This document shows, in pieces, positions 50,715 through 61,212 of a stretch of DNA of 64,000 nucleotides. Every line of letters starts with the position of its first letter. Positions within the stretch are counted from its first letter, which is position 1. Origin of the DNA: Acidobacteriota bacterium (lineage in GTDB: Bacteria; Acidobacteriota; Aminicenantia; Aminicenantales; Saccharicenantaceae); contig JAKLEN010000004.1 of NCBI GenBank assembly GCA_022711665.1, positions 374,528-438,527 of the forward strand. Direction: 5' to 3'. Under the pieces are notes generated by a model. It was not told the DNA's origin. It ran no database searches and worked only from the letters and a program-made list of their open reading frames with translations. A program made the translations under genes and the position numbers.

Positions 50715-52096
50715 CCGCGCCTCCCGCGGATGCGGCTGCGGCGCATGAAGCCGTCGTAGTGCCTCATGACCAGCTGGGCCTCGATCTGCTGCATCGTGTC
50801 CATGGCCACGCCGACGACGATCAGGATCGAGGTGCCGCCGAACATCATGACGTCGATGCCCAGGCCCTGGGTGATGAACTTGGGCAGGTTGGCCTCGAGC
50901 CAGGGGCCGATCCAGGGCAGGCCGAGGACCTTGAACCCGGTGAACAGGAACTCCGGCAGGATGGCCACGGCCGCCAGGTAGATGGCGCCGGCCAGGGTGA
51001 TGCGGCTGAGGACGTCATCGATGTAGTCGGAGGTTGTCTTGCCCGGCCGGATGCCGGGAATGAAGCCGCCGTACTTGCGGAGGTTGTCGGCCACGTCGAC
51101 CGGGTTGAAGATGATCGAGATATAGAAATAGGTGAAGAAGATGATCGAGGCGATGTAGAGCAGGTTGTAGAGCGGCATGCCCATGCCGAATTGCTCGGCG
51201 ATGCTCTGGGCCCACGGCGCCTTGATCAGGCTGGCCACGGTGGCCGGGATGCTGATGACCGAGGCGGCGAAGATGATCGGGATGACGCCGCCGGTGTTGA
51301 CCCGGAGCGGCAGGTGCGTGCTCTGGCCGCCGTAGACCTTGCGGCCGACGACGCGCTTGGCGTAGGAGACGGTGATGCGGCGCTGGCCGCGCTCGACGAA
51401 GACGATGAAGGCCACGACGGCGGTCATCAGGGCGCCGAGGAAGATCATCTTCAGGGGATCCATGGTGCCCGTCTTCAGGCCCTGGATCATGCGGCCGAGG
51501 GTGGCCGGGAAATCGACGACGATGCCGGCGAAGATGATGAGCGAGATGCCGTTGCCGATGCCCCGCTCGGAGATCTGCTCGCCCAGCCACATGACGAAGA
51601 CCGTGCCGGTCGTCAGGGTCAGGATGGTCAGCAGCTTGAAGCCCCAGCCCGGGTTGATGACGACCGAGGCGCCGGCCGGCGTCCGCAGGGCCTCCAGGAA
51701 GATGGCGATGCCCACGGCCTGGATGAGGCAGATGACGATCGTGCCGTAGCGGGTGTACTGGGTGATCTTCTTCCGGCCCAGCTCGCCCTCCTTGGACAGC
51801 CGCTCGAGGTAGGGCCAGACGACCGTCAGCAGCTGGAGGATGATCGAGGCCGAGATGTAGGGCATGATGCCCAGGGCGAAGATGGTCATCCGGGACATGT
51901 TCCGGCCGGAGAAGAGGTCGATGAAGCCGAGGAGGGAGCCCTTTTGGCTCTGCCAGAACTCGGCCAGGGCGGAGGCGCTCAGCCCCGGGTTGGGGATGAC
52001 GCCGCCGGCCCGGTAGACCGCCAGCAGGAGAAGGGTGAAGATGACCCTTTTCCGCAGCTCCGGGATGCTGAAGATGTTGCGGATGCTGTCTAACAT
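50711..52096 (-). CDS. secY: Protein translocase subunit SecY
   Basis: The protein is 461 aa with ten membrane spans. The plug-region GIMPYISASIILQLL, the cytosolic loop ERGQRRITVSYAKRVVG and the FGGTSILIVVGVAMDTMQQIEAQL end are diagnostic. The ATG shares one base with the rplO stop (TGATG). The longer open frame upstream is a shadow of rplO. It forms the SecYEG channel. Confidence 0.98.
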   Translation of the reverse strand: MLDSIRNIFSIPELRKRVIFTLLLLAVYRAGGVIPNPGLSASALAEFWQSQKGSLLGFIDLFSGRNMSRMTIFALGIMPYISASIILQLLTVVWPYLERLSKEGELGRKKITQYTRYGTIVICLIQAVGIAIFLEALRTPAGASVVINPGWGFKLLTILTLTTGTVFVMWLGEQISERGIGNGISLIIFAGIVVDFPATLGRMIQGLKTGTMDPLKMIFLGALMTAVVAFIVFVERGQRRITVSYAKRVVGRKVYGGQSTHLPLRVNTGGVIPIIFAASVISIPATVASLIKAPWAQSIAEQFGMGMPLYNLLYIASIIFFTYFYISIIFNPVDVADNLRKYGGFIPGIRPGKTTSDYIDDVLSRITLAGAIYLAAVAILPEFLFTGFKVLGLPWIGPWLEANLPKFITQGLGIDVMMFGGTSILIVVGVAMDTMQQIEAQLVMRHYDGFMRRSRIRGRRG

Positions 52097-52542
52097 CAGT
52101 CTTTCCCGATGACGACGGCCCGGCCGCCCTTGGCTTCGATCTTGCGCTGGGCCGAGGCGGAGAACTCGTGGGCCCGGACGGTCTTGGCCGAGGCCAGGTC
52201 GCCGCGGCCGAGGACCTTGACCCGGCCGCCGGCGCCGGGGATGAGGCGGTGCTCGGCCATCTCGGCCGGGCCGATCTCGTCCTTGCGGATCTTGGCCAGG
52301 CGGTCCAGGTTGACGACGGCCGTCTCCTGGCGGAAGATGTTGGTGAAGCCGCGCTTGGGGATGCGCCGGGTCAGGGGCATCTGGCCGCCCTCGAAGCCGG
52401 GCAGGCGGGAATAGCCGCTGCCCTGGAGCTGGCCCTTGCTGCCAGCCCCGGCGGTCTTGCCGTGGCCGGAGCCGGGGCCGCGCCCGACGCGCTTGCGTCC
52501 CTTCCGAGATCCGGGGGCCGGTTTCAGGTTGCTCAGGTTCAT
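52096..52542 (-). CDS. rplO: Ribosomal protein L15
   Basis: The protein is 148 aa. The Gly/Arg-rich RNA-binding N-terminus ([22 protein letters not shown]) and the [18 protein letters not shown] box define it. The start overlaps the L30 stop by 4 nt. Confidence 0.97.
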   Translation of the reverse strand: MNLSNLKPAPGSRKGRKRVGRGPGSGHGKTAGAGSKGQLQGSGYSRLPGFEGGQMPLTRRIPKRGFTNIFRQETAVVNLDRLAKIRKDEIGPAEMAEHRLIPGAGGRVKVLGRGDLASAKTVRAHEFSASAQRKIEAKGGRAVVIGKD

Positions 52543-52787
52543 CGTTCCTCCACCGCTTCCACCTTGAGGGCATGAACGATCTTGCGGATCATCCCCCGGA
52601 CCGCCGGCGTGTCGGCCAGGACCGCGCTGGAGTTGAGCTTGCGCAGGCCCAGCCCCCGGGCCGTCTGGCGCTGGTCCAGGGGGGTGCCGATGAGGCTGCG
52701 GACGAGGGTGACCCGGACGAGGGGGCCGGCGGCGGCCTGCCGGACGCTCCGGGACGCCTTGCCGGTTTTCTTGGCGACTTCGCTCAT
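52539..52787 (-). CDS. rpmD: Ribosomal protein L30
   Basis: The protein is 82 aa against about 60 in most bacteria: a ~22-residue Lys/Arg/Ala N-terminal extension precedes the L30 core ([23 protein letters not shown]...DTPAVRGMI). The ATG overlaps the S5 stop by 4 nt, supporting the longer form. Confidence 0.93.
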   Translation of the reverse strand: MSEVAKKTGKASRSVRQAAAGPLVRVTLVRSLIGTPLDQRQTARGLGLRKLNSSAVLADTPAVRGMIRKIVHALKVEAVEER

Positions 52788-53305
52788 AACGCACCTTTCG
52801 CTTTGCCGCGGATCTTGGCCACATCCTCGGGATTGCGGACATGGCGCAGGGCGTCCAGGGTCGCGTTGGCGACGCTGATGGGGTTGCTGCTGCGCAGGGA
52901 CTTGGTCAGGATGTCCCGGATGCCGGCCAGCTGCATGATCACCCGGACGGCGCCGCCGGCGATGACGCCCGTGCCTTTCGAGGCCGGGCGGAGGACGACC
53001 AGGCCGGCCCCGTCGATGCCCTTGACCAGGTGCGGGATGGTCGTCTCGGCAAGGGGCACCCGGATCATGCTCTTGCGGGCCGCTTCGACGCCCTTGGCGA
53101 TGGCCTGGGGCACTTCGCGGGCCTTGCCCTTGCCGATGCCGACCCGGCCGCGCTCGTCGCCGACGGCGACGAGGGCCGAGAAGCTCAGGTTCTTGCCGCC
53201 CTTGACGACCTTGGTGACTCGGCGGATGGAGATGACCTGGTCCTTGAGCTCCATGCCCTCTTCGTCGAGGACCCCGACTTTCCTTTGGTGTCTGCGATCG
53301 TCCAC
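52784..53305 (-). CDS. rpsE: Ribosomal protein S5
   Basis: The protein is 173 aa. The double-stranded RNA-binding-like N-terminal domain ([17 protein letters not shown]) and the [20 protein letters not shown]-terminal domain are intact. It acts in decoding fidelity and the mRNA entry channel. Confidence 0.98.
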   Translation of the reverse strand: MDDRRHQRKVGVLDEEGMELKDQVISIRRVTKVVKGGKNLSFSALVAVGDERGRVGIGKGKAREVPQAIAKGVEAARKSMIRVPLAETTIPHLVKGIDGAGLVVLRPASKGTGVIAGGAVRVIMQLAGIRDILTKSLRSSNPISVANATLDALRHVRNPEDVAKIRGKAKGAL

Positions 53306-53333
53306 GTTGCTGTCTCCTTGTGCGTCCGTTCGC

Positions 53334-53708
53334 TCAGAACTGGATGCCTTCCTTGCGGATGGCGTCGGCCAGGGTCTTGATCCGTCCGTGATAGGGATGG
53401 GTGCCGCGGTCGAAGACGACCTTGTCGATCTTGGCCGCCTTGAGCCGCTGGCCCATGATCTCGCCGAGCAGGGCGCAGGCGTCCTTGTTCTTGGTCCCCT
53501 TGGCCTTGGCCCGGAATTCCTTCTCCAGGGTCGAGGCCGTCAGGAGAACGGTCCCCTTCCGGTCGTCGATGACCTGGGTGTAGACGTAGGCATTGCTCTT
53601 GAACACGTGGAGACGGGGCCTCTCCGGCGTGCCCTGGACCCGTTCGCGGATCCGCTTCCGGAGACGGTCGTCCCGGACCTTACGTTCGCTGGTCTTGTCT
53701 TTAAGCAC
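53334..53708 (-). CDS. rplR: Ribosomal protein L18
   Basis: The protein is 124 aa. The basic N-terminus is followed by [20 protein letters not shown] and the [27 protein letters not shown] end. It binds 5S rRNA. It overlaps rplF by 8 nt. Confidence 0.97.
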   Translation of the reverse strand: MLKDKTSERKVRDDRLRKRIRERVQGTPERPRLHVFKSNAYVYTQVIDDRKGTVLLTASTLEKEFRAKAKGTKNKDACALLGEIMGQRLKAAKIDKVVFDRGTHPYHGRIKTLADAIRKEGIQF

Positions 53709-54246
53709 CGGTCACTCCCGCTTTGCGTTCTTTCTTGATGAGCCGCTCGCCCAGGTACCTGACCCCCTTTTGCTTGTAGGGGTCCGGGATGCGGAGGCTC
53801 TTGATGTCGTCGGCCACCTGCCCGACCTTCTGCCGGTCGATGCCCTTGACCGTGAGCAGGGTCGGCTTCTCGGCCGTGATCTCGATGCCGGCCGGGATGT
53901 CGTAGACGATCGGCCGGGAATAGCCCAGGCTGATCTCGAGCTTGCCTTTGTCGAGCTTGGCCTTGTAGCCGACGCCGACGATCTCGAGCTGCTTGACGTA
54001 GCCCTCGGTGACGCCGACCAGGGCGTTGTGGGCCAGGGCCCGGCCGAGGCCGTGGTTGGCCCGCGAGGTCTTGCTGTCGTCGGCCCGGCTGAGGACCAGG
54101 CTCGAGCCCTCCAGGGCGGCCGTGATGCCCGGCTGGAGCGGGGTCGAGAGCTTGCCCTTCTTGCCCTCGAACTCGATCCGGTCCGGATGGACCGTGACCT
54201 TGACGCCCGCCGGAACGGCGATGGGTTTCTTCCCGACTCTGGACAT
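53701..54246 (-). CDS. rplF: Ribosomal protein L6
   Basis: The protein is 181 aa. MSRVGKKPIAVPAGV opens it and the C-terminal RIPDPYKQKGVRYLGE signature closes the second duplicated domain. It lies near the factor-binding site of the 50S subunit. A strong purine-rich leader (GGGGAGAGAGGG) precedes the ATG. Confidence 0.98.
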   Translation of the reverse strand: MSRVGKKPIAVPAGVKVTVHPDRIEFEGKKGKLSTPLQPGITAALEGSSLVLSRADDSKTSRANHGLGRALAHNALVGVTEGYVKQLEIVGVGYKAKLDKGKLEISLGYSRPIVYDIPAGIEITAEKPTLLTVKGIDRQKVGQVADDIKSLRIPDPYKQKGVRYLGERLIKKERKAGVTGA

Positions 54247-54264
54247 GATTCCCTCTCTCCCCGC

Positions 54265-54654
54265 CTACCAGATGCTGCAGAGGACTTCGCCGCCGACCCC
54301 GGCTTCCTCGCAGGCCCGCCCGGTCAGGACGCCGCGGGACGTCGAGACGATGGCCAGGCCCAGGCCGTCCAGGACCTTGGGGACGGCGTCGCCGGTGCAA
54401 TAGATCCGGCAGCCGGGCGTGCTGACACGCTTGAGGCCGCTGATGACGCTCCGGTTGTCCTCGGTGTACTTGAGCGTCACGTTGAGGATCCCCTGCTTCT
54501 TGTCGTCGATGACCTTGTAGTTCTTGACGTAGCCCTCTTCCTTGAGGATCTTGACGACCTCGATCCCCAGCCGGAAGGCGGGCGCGTTGATTTCCCGCTT
54601 CTTGGATTTCACGCCGTTGCGGATCCGGGTGAGCAGGTCCGATAAAGAGTCCAT
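54265..54654 (-). CDS. rpsH: Ribosomal protein S8
   Basis: The protein is 129 aa from the ATG at 54654 (AAAGGAAG upstream; the longer open frame begins inside the rpsZ end). DLLTRIRNG and the C-terminal [23 protein letters not shown] motif are characteristic. In E. coli it is the spc-operon translational repressor. Confidence 0.97.
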   Translation of the reverse strand: MDSLSDLLTRIRNGVKSKKREINAPAFRLGIEVVKILKEEGYVKNYKVIDDKKQGILNVTLKYTEDNRSVISGLKRVSTPGCRIYCTGDAVPKVLDGLGLAIVSTSRGVLTGRACEEAGVGGEVLCSIW

Positions 54655-54674
54655 GGGTCTTCCTTTCTCCGATC

Positions 54675-54860
54675 TCACCAGGACGACTTGGTCACGCCCG
54701 GGATCTCGCCCTTGAGGGCCAGCTCGCGGAAGCAGAGGCGGCAGAGATCGAACTTCCGGTAATAGGCCCGCGGACGTCCGCAGAGCCGGCAGCGGTGCCG
54801 GACCCTGATGGCGTACTTGAGGGGGCGGACCATCTTGGCCTTGCGCGCTTTGGTTGCCAT
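54675..54860 (-). CDS. rpsZ: Ribosomal protein S14, zinc-binding type Z
   Basis: The protein is 61 aa. Two Cys-x-x-Cys pairs ([20 protein letters not shown]) mark the zinc-dependent S14, which is shorter than the ~100-aa zinc-free type. Confidence 0.97.
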   Translation of the reverse strand: MATKARKAKMVRPLKYAIRVRHRCRLCGRPRAYYRKFDLCRLCFRELALKGEIPGVTKSSW

Positions 54861-54874
54861 ATCGACCTCGCTTC

Positions 54875-55417
54875 TCAGGATTCCCGGAACGGCATGCCCA
54901 GATGCTTGAGGAGGGCCAGGGCCTCCTTGTCCGTCCGGGCCGTCGTGACGATGGTGATGTTCATGCCCCGGGGCCGTTCGACCTTGGTGTAGTCGATCTC
55001 GGGGAAGACCAGCTGGTCGCGCATCCCCAGGGTGTAGTTCCCCCGGCCGTCGAAGGACGTGGCCGGGACGCCGCGGAAGTCGCGGACCCGCGGCAGGACG
55101 ATGTTGACCAGCCGGTCGAGGAACTCGTACATCCGCCGGTTGCGGAGGGTGACGTAGCAGGCGATGGGCTGGCCCTTCCTCAGCTTGAAGGCCGAGATGG
55201 ATTTCTTGGCCCGGCCGACGCCGGGCAGCTGGCCGGTGATCTGGGCCAGCTCGGCCTTGGCCGTGTCGAGGAGCTTGATGTTGCCGATGGCGTCCCCCGC
55301 CCCGACGTTGACGATGATCTTCACCAGCCGGGGCACGGCCATGATATTCGTGATGCCGAGCTCCTTCTGGAGCTCAGGAACCACGTCCTTGCGGTACTTC
55401 TCGTATAAGCGGCTCAT
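54875..55417 (-). CDS. rplE: Ribosomal protein L5
   Basis: The protein is 180 aa from the ATG at 55417 (GAGGT upstream; the open frame extends into rplX as a shadow). [24 protein letters not shown] (in part) and the [10 protein letters not shown] region identify L5, which binds 5S rRNA and contacts P-site tRNA. Confidence 0.98.
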   Translation of the reverse strand: MSRLYEKYRKDVVPELQKELGITNIMAVPRLVKIIVNVGAGDAIGNIKLLDTAKAELAQITGQLPGVGRAKKSISAFKLRKGQPIACYVTLRNRRMYEFLDRLVNIVLPRVRDFRGVPATSFDGRGNYTLGMRDQLVFPEIDYTKVERPRGMNITIVTTARTDKEALALLKHLGMPFRES

Positions 55418-55427
55418 GGGCGGTACC

Positions 55428-55760
55428 TCACTTGGCCTTCTCGATGAGCGTGTCGCAACGGTGGCAGTAACGGTCCTTGGTGCCGTCCTCGTGCCGGCGG
55501 CTGCGGGCCCGGACGCCCTGGCCGCACTCGGCGCAGTAGAGCATGACATTGGCCACGGCGATGGGGGCTTCCTTCTCCATCACCCCGCCCTGCTGGTTCC
55601 GGCTGCGGTCGGCCTTGACGAAGTGCTTGACGAAATTGATCCGTTCGACGATGACCCGGTTGGTCTCGGGCACGAGCTTCAGGACCTTGCCCTGCTTGCC
55701 CTTGTCCTTGCCCCGGATGACGACGACGAGATCGTTCTTCTTCAGCGCGATCTTGGACAT
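55428..55760 (-). CDS. rplX: Ribosomal protein L24
   Basis: The protein is 110 aa. The KOW motif ([17 protein letters not shown]) is N-terminal, and a four-Cys zinc-ribbon-like tail (CAECGQ...CHRC) follows, as in many bacterial L24. The ATG shares one base with the L14 stop. Confidence 0.97.
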   Translation of the reverse strand: MSKIALKKNDLVVVIRGKDKGKQGKVLKLVPETNRVIVERINFVKHFVKADRSRNQQGGVMEKEAPIAVANVMLYCAECGQGVRARSRRHEDGTKDRYCHRCDTLIEKAK

Positions 55761-56128
55761 CAGAGGACCTCCGGCGCGAGGGAGACGATCTTCATGAACT
55801 TCCGCTCGCGCAGCTCGCGGCCGACGGGCCCGAAGACGCGCGTCCCGACGGGCTCCCCCGCCTTGTCGATGATGACCGCGGCGTTGTCCTCGAAGCGGAT
55901 GTAGGAGCCGTCCTTGCGGCGGAGCTCCTTGCGCGTCCGGACGACGACGGCCCGGATGACCTTGCCCTTCTGGATCTTGCTCTCGGGGTCGGCCTCTTTG
56001 ACCGTCGCCGAGATGATGTCGCCGATCCGGGCGATGTGCCCGACCGCGCCGCCGATCGGCGTGATCGCCTGGATCCTCCGGGCGCCGGAGTTGTCGGCGA
56101 CCTTGAGCATCGTGCGCATCTGGATCAT
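55760..56128 (-). CDS. rplN: Ribosomal protein L14
   Basis: The protein is 122 aa, the usual length. [19 protein letters not shown] and [14 protein letters not shown] are universal. It overlaps rpsQ by 4 nt and forms part of intersubunit bridges. Confidence 0.98.
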   Translation of the reverse strand: MIQMRTMLKVADNSGARRIQAITPIGGAVGHIARIGDIISATVKEADPESKIQKGKVIRAVVVRTRKELRRKDGSYIRFEDNAAVIIDKAGEPVGTRVFGPVGRELRERKFMKIVSLAPEVL

Positions 56129-56463
56129 TGGGCGTCTCCCGTTCCCGGCTCCTCGGCCTTGGCGGCCAGGGGGTCAGTCTGGATCGGCGTCGCCGTCAGC
56201 TCGGGCGTCAGGCCGATGACGGCCAGGACGCGCCAGCGCTTGGTCTTGCTGATCGGCCGCGTCTCGATGATGCGGACGACGTCGCCGACCTTGCAGGTCC
56301 CGGCCTCGTCATGGACGAGGAAGGTCTGCTTGCGGCGGATGGTCTTGCGGTACAGGGGGTGGCGGATCTGCCGCTCCACCTGGACCGTGACCGTCTTCGT
56401 CATCTTCCTGGCGATGACGGTCCCGACCTTGGTGGTCTTCCGGGCTTTCGTGGAAGTGTCCAT
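56125..56463 (-). CDS. rpsQ: Ribosomal protein S17 with C-terminal extension
   Basis: The protein is 112 aa against about 85 typically. The core ([18 protein letters not shown], then [21 protein letters not shown]) is normal; an extra ~28-residue Ala/Thr/Pro/Glu-rich tail follows before the stop that overlaps the L14 start. It organises the 5' domain of 16S rRNA. Confidence 0.95.
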   Translation of the reverse strand: MDTSTKARKTTKVGTVIARKMTKTVTVQVERQIRHPLYRKTIRRKQTFLVHDEAGTCKVGDVVRIIETRPISKTKRWRVLAVIGLTPELTATPIQTDPLAAKAEEPGTGDAQ

Positions 56464-56466
56464 GGG

Positions 56467-56664
56467 CTACTCCGTGGGCGCCGTCGTCCGGTTCAAGAGG
56501 GTCTTGATCCGGGCGATGTCCCGCTTGATGGTCTTGATCTTCATCGGGCTCTCGAGCTGGCCCAGGGACTTCTGGAAGCGGAGCTTGAAGAGCTGGTCGA
56601 CGAGCTCCGCCTCCCTGTGCTTCAGCTCTTCGGCCGAGAGTTCTCTGAGTTCCTTGATCTTCAT
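56467..56664 (-). CDS. rpmC: Ribosomal protein L29
   Basis: The protein is 65 aa, a two-helix protein. [14 protein letters not shown] and [26 protein letters not shown] (in part) are typical. It overlaps rplP by 4 nt. Confidence 0.97.
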   Translation of the reverse strand: MKIKELRELSAEELKHREAELVDQLFKLRFQKSLGQLESPMKIKTIKRDIARIKTLLNRTTAPTE

Positions 56665-57083
56665 CTGAGCTCCCTCGCTTCCCGGGAGATGAAGCGCGTC
56701 TTGATGGGCAGCTTGTGCGCGGCCAGGCGCATGGCCTCCCGGGCCTCTTCGGGCTCGATGCCCTCGAGCTCGAACAGTATCTTGCCCGGGCGGATGACAT
56801 CGACCCAGATCTCGGGGTCGCCCTTGCCCTTGCCCATGCGGACCTCAGTCGGCTTCTTGGTGATCGACTTCCAGGGGAAGGTCCGGATCCAGAGCTTGCC
56901 TTTCCTCTTCATGTGCCGGGTTATGGTGATACGGCCGGCTTCGATCTGCCGGGACGACAGCCAGCCGCACTCGAGGGCCTGGAGCCCGTAGGCCCCGAAG
57001 GTCAGCGTGCCGCCGCGCAGGGCCGTGCCGCGCATGCGCCCCCGCTGCTGCTTGCGGTATTTGACTTTGGCGGGCATCAACAT
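56661..57083 (-). CDS. rplP: Ribosomal protein L16
   Basis: The protein is 140 aa from the ATG at 57083, 2 nt after the S3 stop. [17 protein letters not shown] and the [12 protein letters not shown] block are diagnostic. It lies next to the A-site tRNA. A longer open frame is a shadow of rpsC. Confidence 0.97.
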   Translation of the reverse strand: MLMPAKVKYRKQQRGRMRGTALRGGTLTFGAYGLQALECGWLSSRQIEAGRITITRHMKRKGKLWIRTFPWKSITKKPTEVRMGKGKGDPEIWVDVIRPGKILFELEGIEPEEAREAMRLAAHKLPIKTRFISREARELR

Positions 57084-57085
57084 GG

Positions 57086-57760
57086 CTAGATCTCCTCGAC
57101 CTCGGCCATCTGGGAGGTCATCTTGGGCTTCTCCACGTCGCCCCTGTAGACCCAGACCTTGATGCCGATCTGGCCGTAGGTCGTGAAGGCCTCGGTGAAG
57201 GCGAAGTCGATGTCGGCCCTGAGCGTCTGCAGGGGCAGCTGGCCCTTGAGGTACCACTCGGAGCGGGCGATCTCGACGCCGCCCAGGCGGCCGGCGCACA
57301 TGACCTTGATGCCCTTGGCCCCCATCTTGAGGGCGAACTCGACGGCCTTGCGCATGGCCCGCCGGTAGGCGATCCGCTTTTCCAGCTGGACGGCGATGCT
57401 CTCGCCGACGAGCAGGGCGTTGAGCTCCGGCTTGTCGACCTCGCGGATGTCGACGTAGACATCGCGCTTGGCGATCGTCTCGAGGTAGGACTTGAGGCTC
57501 TCTATCTCCTTGCCGCCCCGGCCGATGATGATGCCGGGCCGGGCCGTGTGGATGATGACCCGGATCTTCGGCCCGACGCGCTCGACGTCGACGCCGGCGA
57601 TGCCGGCGTGGAAGTACTTCTCCTTGATGGCCTTCTTCATCTTCAGGTCTTCATGGATGAGGCGGGCGTAGTCCGGGCCCTTGGCGAACCAGCGGGACGT
57701 CCACGGCTTGTTGAAGCCGAGCCGGAATCCATAAGGGTGTGTTTTCTGTCCCACGGTCAT
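57086..57760 (-). CDS. rpsC: Ribosomal protein S3
   Basis: The protein is 224 aa. The KH domain ([18 protein letters not shown]) and the C-terminal [23 protein letters not shown] segment are clear. It forms the mRNA entry site with S4 and S5. It overlaps rplV by 4 nt. Confidence 0.98.
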   Translation of the reverse strand: MTVGQKTHPYGFRLGFNKPWTSRWFAKGPDYARLIHEDLKMKKAIKEKYFHAGIAGVDVERVGPKIRVIIHTARPGIIIGRGGKEIESLKSYLETIAKRDVYVDIREVDKPELNALLVGESIAVQLEKRIAYRRAMRKAVEFALKMGAKGIKVMCAGRLGGVEIARSEWYLKGQLPLQTLRADIDFAFTEAFTTYGQIGIKVWVYRGDVEKPKMTSQMAEVEEI

Positions 57761-58122
57761 TTCCCCTTTTCGTCGAGATATATGTGGACGTGGCTGGTCC
57801 GCTTCTGGACCCGGTAGGCCCGTCCCTGGGGCGCCGGCCGGATGCGCTTGGCGATCGGGCCGCCGTTGATCTGGATGCGCGAGATGTAGAGCGTGTCGAC
57901 GTCGACGTCCGGCGATTTCTGCTGGGCGTTGGCGATGGCCGAGCGCAGGACCTTCTCCAGGATGGCGCTGATCTTCTTGCGCTCGCTGAAGCGCAGGATC
58001 GTCAGGGCCTCCCCGACGAAGCGGTCGCGGACCTGGTCGGCGACCAGGCGGCCCTTCTGCGGGCTCATGCGCACGAACCGGGCAATGGCGTGGGCGACGG
58101 GAGTTGGCTGGGGGGCGTTCAT
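57757..58122 (-). CDS. rplV: Ribosomal protein L22
   Basis: The protein is 121 aa. [19 protein letters not shown] and the C-terminal [16 protein letters not shown] tunnel-hairpin region are typical. It overlaps rpsS by 4 nt. Confidence 0.97.
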   Translation of the reverse strand: MNAPQPTPVAHAIARFVRMSPQKGRLVADQVRDRFVGEALTILRFSERKKISAILEKVLRSAIANAQQKSPDVDVDTLYISRIQINGGPIAKRIRPAPQGRAYRVQKRTSHVHIYLDEKGK

Positions 58123-58412
58123 TTCTTTTCCACCTTCAGCTGCTTGGCCGTCTTCGACGTGTGGCCCTTGAAGTGCCGCGTCGGCGAGAATTCTCCGAGC
58201 TTGTGCCCGACCATGTTCTCGGTGACGAAGACCGGGATGAACTTCCGGCCGTTGTGGACGCCGATGGTCATGCCGACCATCTCGGGGATGATCGTCGAGC
58301 GGCGGGACCAGGTCTTGACGACCTGGCGCTTGGCCGCGGGCGTGGACAGGGCCTGGACCTTCTCGAGGAGGTGGTCGTCGATGAAGGGGCCTTTGCTAAG
58401 CGATCTGCTCAT
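58119..58412 (-). CDS. rpsS: Ribosomal protein S19
   Basis: The protein is 97 aa. [19 protein letters not shown] opens it and [16 protein letters not shown] is the signature. It binds the 30S head with S13. Confidence 0.98.
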   Translation of the reverse strand: MSRSLSKGPFIDDHLLEKVQALSTPAAKRQVVKTWSRRSTIIPEMVGMTIGVHNGRKFIPVFVTENMVGHKLGEFSPTRHFKGHTSKTAKQLKVEKK

Positions 58413-58414
58413 GG

Positions 58415-59242
58415 TTACTTGCTCCTGCGCCGGACGATGAAGGCCTGGGTCCGCTTGTTCTGGCGCGTTTTGTAGCCCTTGGTCGGGATGCCCGTCGGGC
58501 TGACCGGGTGCCGGCCGCCCTTGGCCTTGCCTTCGCCGCCGCCGTGCGGATGGTCGATGGGGTTCATGGCCGTGCCGCGGACGTGCGGCCGGATGCCCTG
58601 CCAGCGGCTCCGGCCGGCCTTGCCGATGCTGATATTCGAGTGATCGGCGTTGCCGATCTGGCCGATCGTCGCCCGGCAGTCCAGGTGGACCTTGCGGATC
58701 TCCGACGAGGGCAGCCGAACCTGGGCGTAGTCCCCTTCCTTGGCCAGGATCTGGGCGCCGGCCCCGGCCGACTTGGCCACCTGGCCGCCCTTGTCCTTGC
58801 GCAGCTCGATGTTGTGGATGACCGTGCCGAGCGGGATGAACCGCAGCGGCATGGCGTTGCCCGGCAGGATGTCGGCCTGCCGGTCGGTCGAAACGACCTC
58901 CTGCCCGACCTGGAGGCCGGCCGGGTAGATGATGTAGCGCCGCTCGCCGTCCCGGTAGCGCACCAGGGAGATGAAGGAGGAGCGGTTGGGGTCGTACTCG
59001 ACGGTCTCGACCTTGCCCGGGATGTCGATCTTGTCGCGCTTGAAGTCCACGACGCGGTAGAGCTGCTTGTGCCCGCCGCCGCGGTTGCGCATCGCCAGGC
59101 GGCCGCGGCTGTCGCGCCCGCCCGACTTGGACAGGGAGACGAGCAGGGGCTTGTAGGGGGCGTCCCCGCTCAGCTCGTCATAACGGTTGCCCGTCCTGTG
59201 GCGCAGGCCGGGGGTCATTGGCCGGTATGTTTTGATGCCCAT
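58415..59242 (-). CDS. rplB: Ribosomal protein L2
   Basis: The protein is 275 aa. The peptidyl-transferase-near motif [21 protein letters not shown] (in part) with the conserved His is intact. The start is 1 nt after the L23 stop. Confidence 0.98.
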   Translation of the reverse strand: MGIKTYRPMTPGLRHRTGNRYDELSGDAPYKPLLVSLSKSGGRDSRGRLAMRNRGGGHKQLYRVVDFKRDKIDIPGKVETVEYDPNRSSFISLVRYRDGERRYIIYPAGLQVGQEVVSTDRQADILPGNAMPLRFIPLGTVIHNIELRKDKGGQVAKSAGAGAQILAKEGDYAQVRLPSSEIRKVHLDCRATIGQIGNADHSNISIGKAGRSRWQGIRPHVRGTAMNPIDHPHGGGEGKAKGGRHPVSPTGIPTKGYKTRQNKRTQAFIVRRRSK

Positions 59243-59243
59243 G

Positions 59244-59540
59244 TTACGCCGCCTCGAAGTATTCGATCGGCTTCTCGCCTTGGCGGAGCCGGACGTAGGC
59301 CTTCTTCCAGTCCCTCCGCCGCCCCACGTTGCGGCCGACCCGGCGGACCTTGCCCGCCTTGGCCTGGGTCCGGACCTCGGCCACCTTGGTCTTGAACAGC
59401 TGCTCGATGGCCCGTTTGATCTCGATCTTGTTGGCGCTCCGGGCGACTTCGAAGCAGATGACCCCGCTCTGGGCCTTGAGCTGGGTCGTCTTCTCCGTTA
59501 TCACCGGGCGCAGGATGATTTTATGGGGGTCTTTGATCAC
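59244..59540 (-). CDS. rplW: Ribosomal protein L23
   Basis: The protein is 98 aa with a GTG start at 59540, chosen because its GTGA overlaps the rplD stop and CTGGAG lies upstream; the longer open frame is a shadow of rpl[13 protein letters not shown] and the [19 protein letters not shown] end are typical. It is the tunnel-exit docking site for trigger factor and SRP. Confidence 0.96.
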   Translation of the reverse strand: MIKDPHKIILRPVITEKTTQLKAQSGVICFEVARSANKIEIKRAIEQLFKTKVAEVRTQAKAGKVRRVGRNVGRRRDWKKAYVRLRQGEKPIEYFEAA

Positions 59541-60157
59541 GACAGTTTCTCCAGGACGGCCTCGAACGCCCGCCGGCTGAAGACGACCGACTTGTGGGCG
59601 AGGACGTCGTAGATATTGAGCCCCGCGACGTCGACCGCCTTGACCCGGGGCAGGTTCCGGGCGGCCCGGAAGAGATGGGCGTTCTCGGGCGTGTCGACCA
59701 GGAGGGCCGAGTCGAGGTTGTAGGCCTTGAGCAGGGCCACGGCCTCCTTCGTCTTGGGCTCCTTGACCTCCAGGTCGCTGGCGATCAGGAGCTCGCCGGC
59801 GGCGTGCTTCTGGGCCAGGGCGGCGGCCAGGGCGCCCCGGCGGGCCTTCTTCGGCAGCTCGTAGGAGTAGTCGCGGGGCTGCGGTCCGAAGACCGTCCCG
59901 CCCTTCCTCCAGAGAGGTGAGCGCGTGCTGCCGACGCGGGCCCGGCCGGTGCCCTTTTGCCGCCAGGGCTTCTTGCCGCCGCCGCTGACGGCGGTCCGGG
60001 TCTTGGTGGCCGCCGTCCCCTGGCGCTGGTTGGCCCGGTAGTTGACGACGGCTTCGTAGATCAGGTGGTCCTTCGCCGGCCCGGCGAAGACGCCGTCGGG
60101 CAGGTCCACCTGGGCGGCCGTCCGGCCGCTGCGGTCGATGATGTCGAGTTTGGCCAT
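59537..60157 (-). CDS. rplD: Ribosomal protein L4
   Basis: The protein is 206 aa from the ATG at 60157, favoured because AAGAAGG lies 7 nt upstream and L4 normally begins MAKLD; an in-frame ATG at 60178, overlapping the L3 stop, would add seven residues. The loop [25 protein letters not shown] (in part) lines the exit tunnel. Confidence 0.95.
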   Translation of the reverse strand: MAKLDIIDRSGRTAAQVDLPDGVFAGPAKDHLIYEAVVNYRANQRQGTAATKTRTAVSGGGKKPWRQKGTGRARVGSTRSPLWRKGGTVFGPQPRDYSYELPKKARRGALAAALAQKHAAGELLIASDLEVKEPKTKEAVALLKAYNLDSALLVDTPENAHLFRAARNLPRVKAVDVAGLNIYDVLAHKSVVFSRRAFEAVLEKLS

Positions 60158-60174
60158 GGTGCCTTCTTTCCCGT

Positions 60175-60824
60175 TCATTTCGCCCGCGCGGGAGCCGGCG
60201 CGGCCTTGCGGACCAGGACGTATCCGCCCTTGGCGCCGGGCACGGCGCCCTTGACGATGAGCAGGTTCTGATCCTTGTCCGTGGCGACGACCTTGAGCTT
60301 GCGGACCGTGACCCGGTCATGGCCCATATGGCCGCCCATGCGCATGCCCTTGATGACCCGCGAGGGGTAGGACGAGGCGCCGATCGAGCCGGGCGCGCGG
60401 TGGAACATGGAGCCGTGGGCGGCGTCGCCCCCGGCGAAGTGATGGCGCTTGACGACGCCCGCGAAGCCCTTGCCCTTGCTCGTCCCGATGACGTCGATCG
60501 TCTCGCCGATCTCGAAGATGTCGACCAGGACCTGGTCGCCTTCCTTGACCGCGGCCAGATCGGAGCAGCCGACCTCCTGAAGCTTCTTGACGACCGGCAC
60601 GCCGGACTTCTTGAAATGCCCGGTCTGGGGCTTGGTCGCCCGGCGGACGGCCCGCTCCTCGACGAAGCCCAGCTGGACGGCCGGATAGCCGTCCGTTTCG
60701 GGCGTCTTCTTCTGGATGACCGTGCACGGCCCGGCCTTGAGGACGGTGACGGGGACGACGTTGCCGGCGTCGTCGAACTGCTGGCTCATGCCGATCTTCT
60801 TGGCGATCAGTCCCTGGATCATGG

Positions 60825-60828
<4 letters not shown>
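60175..60828 (-). CDS. rplC: Ribosomal protein L3
   Basis: The protein is 217 aa. [13 protein letters not shown] at the N-terminus and the [16 protein letters not shown] signature define it. An Ala/Pro-rich tail ends it. It overlaps rpsJ by 4 nt and helps shape the peptidyl transferase centre. Confidence 0.98.
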
Positions 60829-61142
<314 letters not shown>

Positions 61143-61212
61143 CGTTCGTTCCTCTGTTCTCGCTCGGGCTCTCCCGGGCCCCGCGGCCCGCGGACCCTCG
61201 GCGGCCTCGCTG
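61143..61212 (-). other. tuf-rpsJ spacer with GC-rich inverted repeats
   Basis: The 70-nt gap holds overlapping GC inverted repeats (CCGCGG/CCGCGG and GGGCC/GGCCC around 61172-61190). No T-tract or promoter is seen. It could be a weak RNA structure separating the str and S10 segments. Confidence 0.3.

Noticed and set aside
50759..52093. Long open frame antisense to secY, rich in Asp/Gly/Gln
   Set aside because: Its composition mirrors the reverse strand of a GC-rich membrane-protein gene; secY is certain and in frame. No start signal supports the antisense frame.
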